A stretch of DNA of 7,090 nucleotides from NCBI GenBank assembly GCA_902797455.1, contig CADBTE010000023.1, positions 1 through 7,090 on the forward strand, in the 5' to 3' direction. The position numbers and the translations under genes were made by a program. The notes beneath the pieces were generated by a model that worked only from the letters and a program-made list of their open reading frames with translations, searched no databases and was not told where the DNA came from. Every line of letters starts with the position of its first letter. Position 1 is the first letter of the stretch. Shown one piece after another: positions 5,772 to 7,090 of this stretch. This DNA is from an uncultured Planctomycetota bacterium. Its GTDB lineage: Bacteria > Planctomycetota > Planctomycetia > Pirellulales > Thermoguttaceae.

Positions 5772-7090
5772 ATGAGAAATTGGATTCTGCCGTTTGTTTT
5801 CGCGCTTGCTCTTTTGGGGGGCGCGGCCGCGCTTCACGCGACGGACTATTTCGTCGATTCACGGGAGGGGAACGACTCATCCGACGGTCGGTCGGCCGAC
5901 GCGGCTTGGCGGACGATCGCGCAGGTGAACGCTTCGTCGTTTCAGCCGGGAGACCGGGTTTTATTCAAGCGCGGATGTCTGTGGCGAGAGAATCTGATTC
6001 TCCAATCGGGTGAGGAGCAGCGGCCGCTGCTCTACGGCGCCTACGGGGAAGGGGAGAAGCCGCTGCTGCTCGGTTCGACCCCCCTGAACCGGGAATCGGA
6101 CTGGGTGAAGGAGTCTGATTCGATCTGGGTGACGCGCCCGCCCGTCATTCAAACCGCCCGGGAAGATCAGCCGATGGAGTTTCTCTCCGGCGGCTGGTCG
6201 CTCCATACGGAAAACGGCGCGTCGGTTGGTCGGCGGATCGACGGCTCTGGGACCGACGCGCGGATTCATCTGGATTGTCACACGGCGGGAACCGCCTCAA
6301 ATCATATCCAGCTGATCAACGGCGCGTTTCCGGTTCGCGAGGGGGAGTGCTGCCGTGTTCGGTTTACCGCTTCGGCGACAAAGCCGGTTGAGCCGAAGAT
6401 TCTTCTGATGCGCTCCGGTCCTCCTTGGACCGGTTACGGTACTATTCTCGGCGGCGGCGCCGAACTCGGCCCCGAGGAGAAAGAACACTCTTTTATTCTC
6501 AAAGTCACCAAGACGGCGGACGACGCCCGGCTGACCTTCTACTTTGGCGGACTTGTCCCAGAGGAGACCCAAATCGATATCGGTTCGTTCTCGGTGGAGC
6601 TGCTCGACGCGATCCCCTTTATCAATGATGTCGGGAACATCATTCTTGACGGGAACCGCGCGGGAGTGAAAAAATGGTGCCGGGAAGATCTGAAACAGCA
6701 GGATGATTTTTGGTATGACATCCTCGGCGACGGGCGGCTGCGGTTTTACTCGGATATCAATCCGGCGAAAAAGTATCGATCGATCGAAGCGGCGAACAGG
6801 GAGCATATCATCATTCAGTACGGCGTCCACGACGTGATTGTCGAAGATTTGGATCTGCGCTGTGGCGCGGCGCACGGTTTTGGCGGCGGAGGGGTCGCGC
6901 GGATGACGATTCGCCGCTGCGATATCTCTTGGATCGGCGGCGGAGATCAGAATCAAACCGGCGGGGAAGGACGGCGTGTGCGGTTTGGGAACGGGATCGA
7001 GTTTTGGTGCAGCGCCGTCGACTGCCTCGTGGAGGACTGCCGCCTGTGGGAGATTTACGACGCGGCTTTGTCCAATCAGGGAAACGGAAC
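5772..7090 (+). CDS. Secreted right-handed beta-helix protein with CBM-like insert (3' end missing)
   Basis: An open frame of 439 codons runs off the window without a stop. MRNWILPFVFALALLGGAAA begins a Sec signal peptide, cut probably after LHA (21-23). Residues 24 to about 105 (YFVDS, DGRSADAAWRTI, FQPGDRVLFKRG) form the N-terminal cap typical of right-handed parallel beta-helix proteins such as pectate-lyase-like enzymes. Residues about 134-279 look like a beta-sandwich insert beginning SGGWSLH. The helix starts near INDVGNIILDG (284-294) and shows coil repeats such as VHDVIVEDLDL, VARMTIRRCDI and VDCLVEDCRL. Catalytic residues cannot be assigned from this part; a polysaccharide lyase or hydrolase role is likely but unproven. 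ATG 5772 is favoured by AAGGGA (5758-5763, eight-base spacer); in-frame ATGs at 5751 and 5745 would add seven or nine residues (including KKGNRP) but lack a good site. The terminator upstream implies its own promoter, which I could not identify. Confidence 0.85.
   Translation, partial: MRNWILPFVFALALLGGAAALHATDYFVDSREGNDSSDGRSADAAWRTIAQVNASSFQPGDRVLFKRGCLWRENLILQSGEEQRPLLYGAYGEGEKPLLLGSTPLNRESDWVKESDSIWVTRPPVIQTAREDQPMEFLSGGWSLHTENGASVGRRIDGSGTDARIHLDCHTAGTASNHIQLINGAFPVREGECCRVRFTASATKPVEPKILLMRSGPPWTGYGTILGGGAELGPEEKEHSFILKVTKTADDARLTFYFGGLVPEETQIDIGSFSVELLDAIPFINDVGNIILDGNRAGVKKWCREDLKQQDDFWYDILGDGRLRFYSDINPAKKYRSIEAANREHIIIQYGVHDVIVEDLDLRCGAAHGFGGGGVARMTIRRCDISWIGGGDQNQTGGEGRRVRFGNGIEFWCSAVDCLVEDCRLWEIYDAALSNQGNG

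Noticed and set aside
5705..6013. Plus-strand open frame overlapping the start of the beta-helix gene
   Set aside because: It begins inside the terminator tail and is out of frame with the signal peptide and beta-helix cap that start at 5772.
6297..6956. Minus-strand open frame opposite the beta-helix gene
   Set aside because: Antisense to a frame with clear beta-helix and insert motifs; no support of its own.

Overview
This GC-rich bacterial window looks like part of a glycan-degradation region from a member of the PVC group (Planctomycetota, Verrucomicrobiota, Lentisphaerota or Kiritimatiellota). The evidence is the gene mix: a Tat-exported BNR/Asp-box sialidase-like protein, a secreted DUF1080 protein, a large secreted clan GH-A hydrolase and a secreted right-handed beta-helix protein. 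A reverse rubrerythrin among them points to an anaerobic or microaerophilic life. The phylum is inferred from family distribution and no marker gene is present.

Layout. On the minus strand, reading right to left: DUF1080 protein (2100-1393), then after 25 bases the sialidase-like protein (1367-156), then after 130 bases the first eight codons of another gene that leaves the window (25-1). The first two probably form an operon. A 140-base divergent spacer (2101-2240) separates them from the plus-strand genes. These are the GH-A hydrolase (2241-4955), reverse rubrerythrin (5080-5625) with its own promoter-like region and a strong terminator (5652-5708), and a beta-helix protein (5772 to the window end, incomplete).

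Working together: four of the five substantial genes encode proteins with export signals and folds typical of polysaccharide binding or cleavage, so the region reads as a dispersed PVC-type glycan-utilisation locus acting in the periplasm or outside the cell. The rubrerythrin is cytoplasmic and handles peroxide; its uniform codon choice, separate promoter and terminator suggest an independent, highly expressed housekeeping or stress gene sitting between the carbohydrate genes.

The most interesting point is a similar jelly-roll, carbohydrate-binding-like module that appears inserted in two otherwise unrelated proteins: inside the GH-A catalytic barrel, and between the N-terminal cap and the helix of the beta-helix protein. 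No tRNA, rRNA, CRISPR array, insertion sequence or obvious new defence system was seen.
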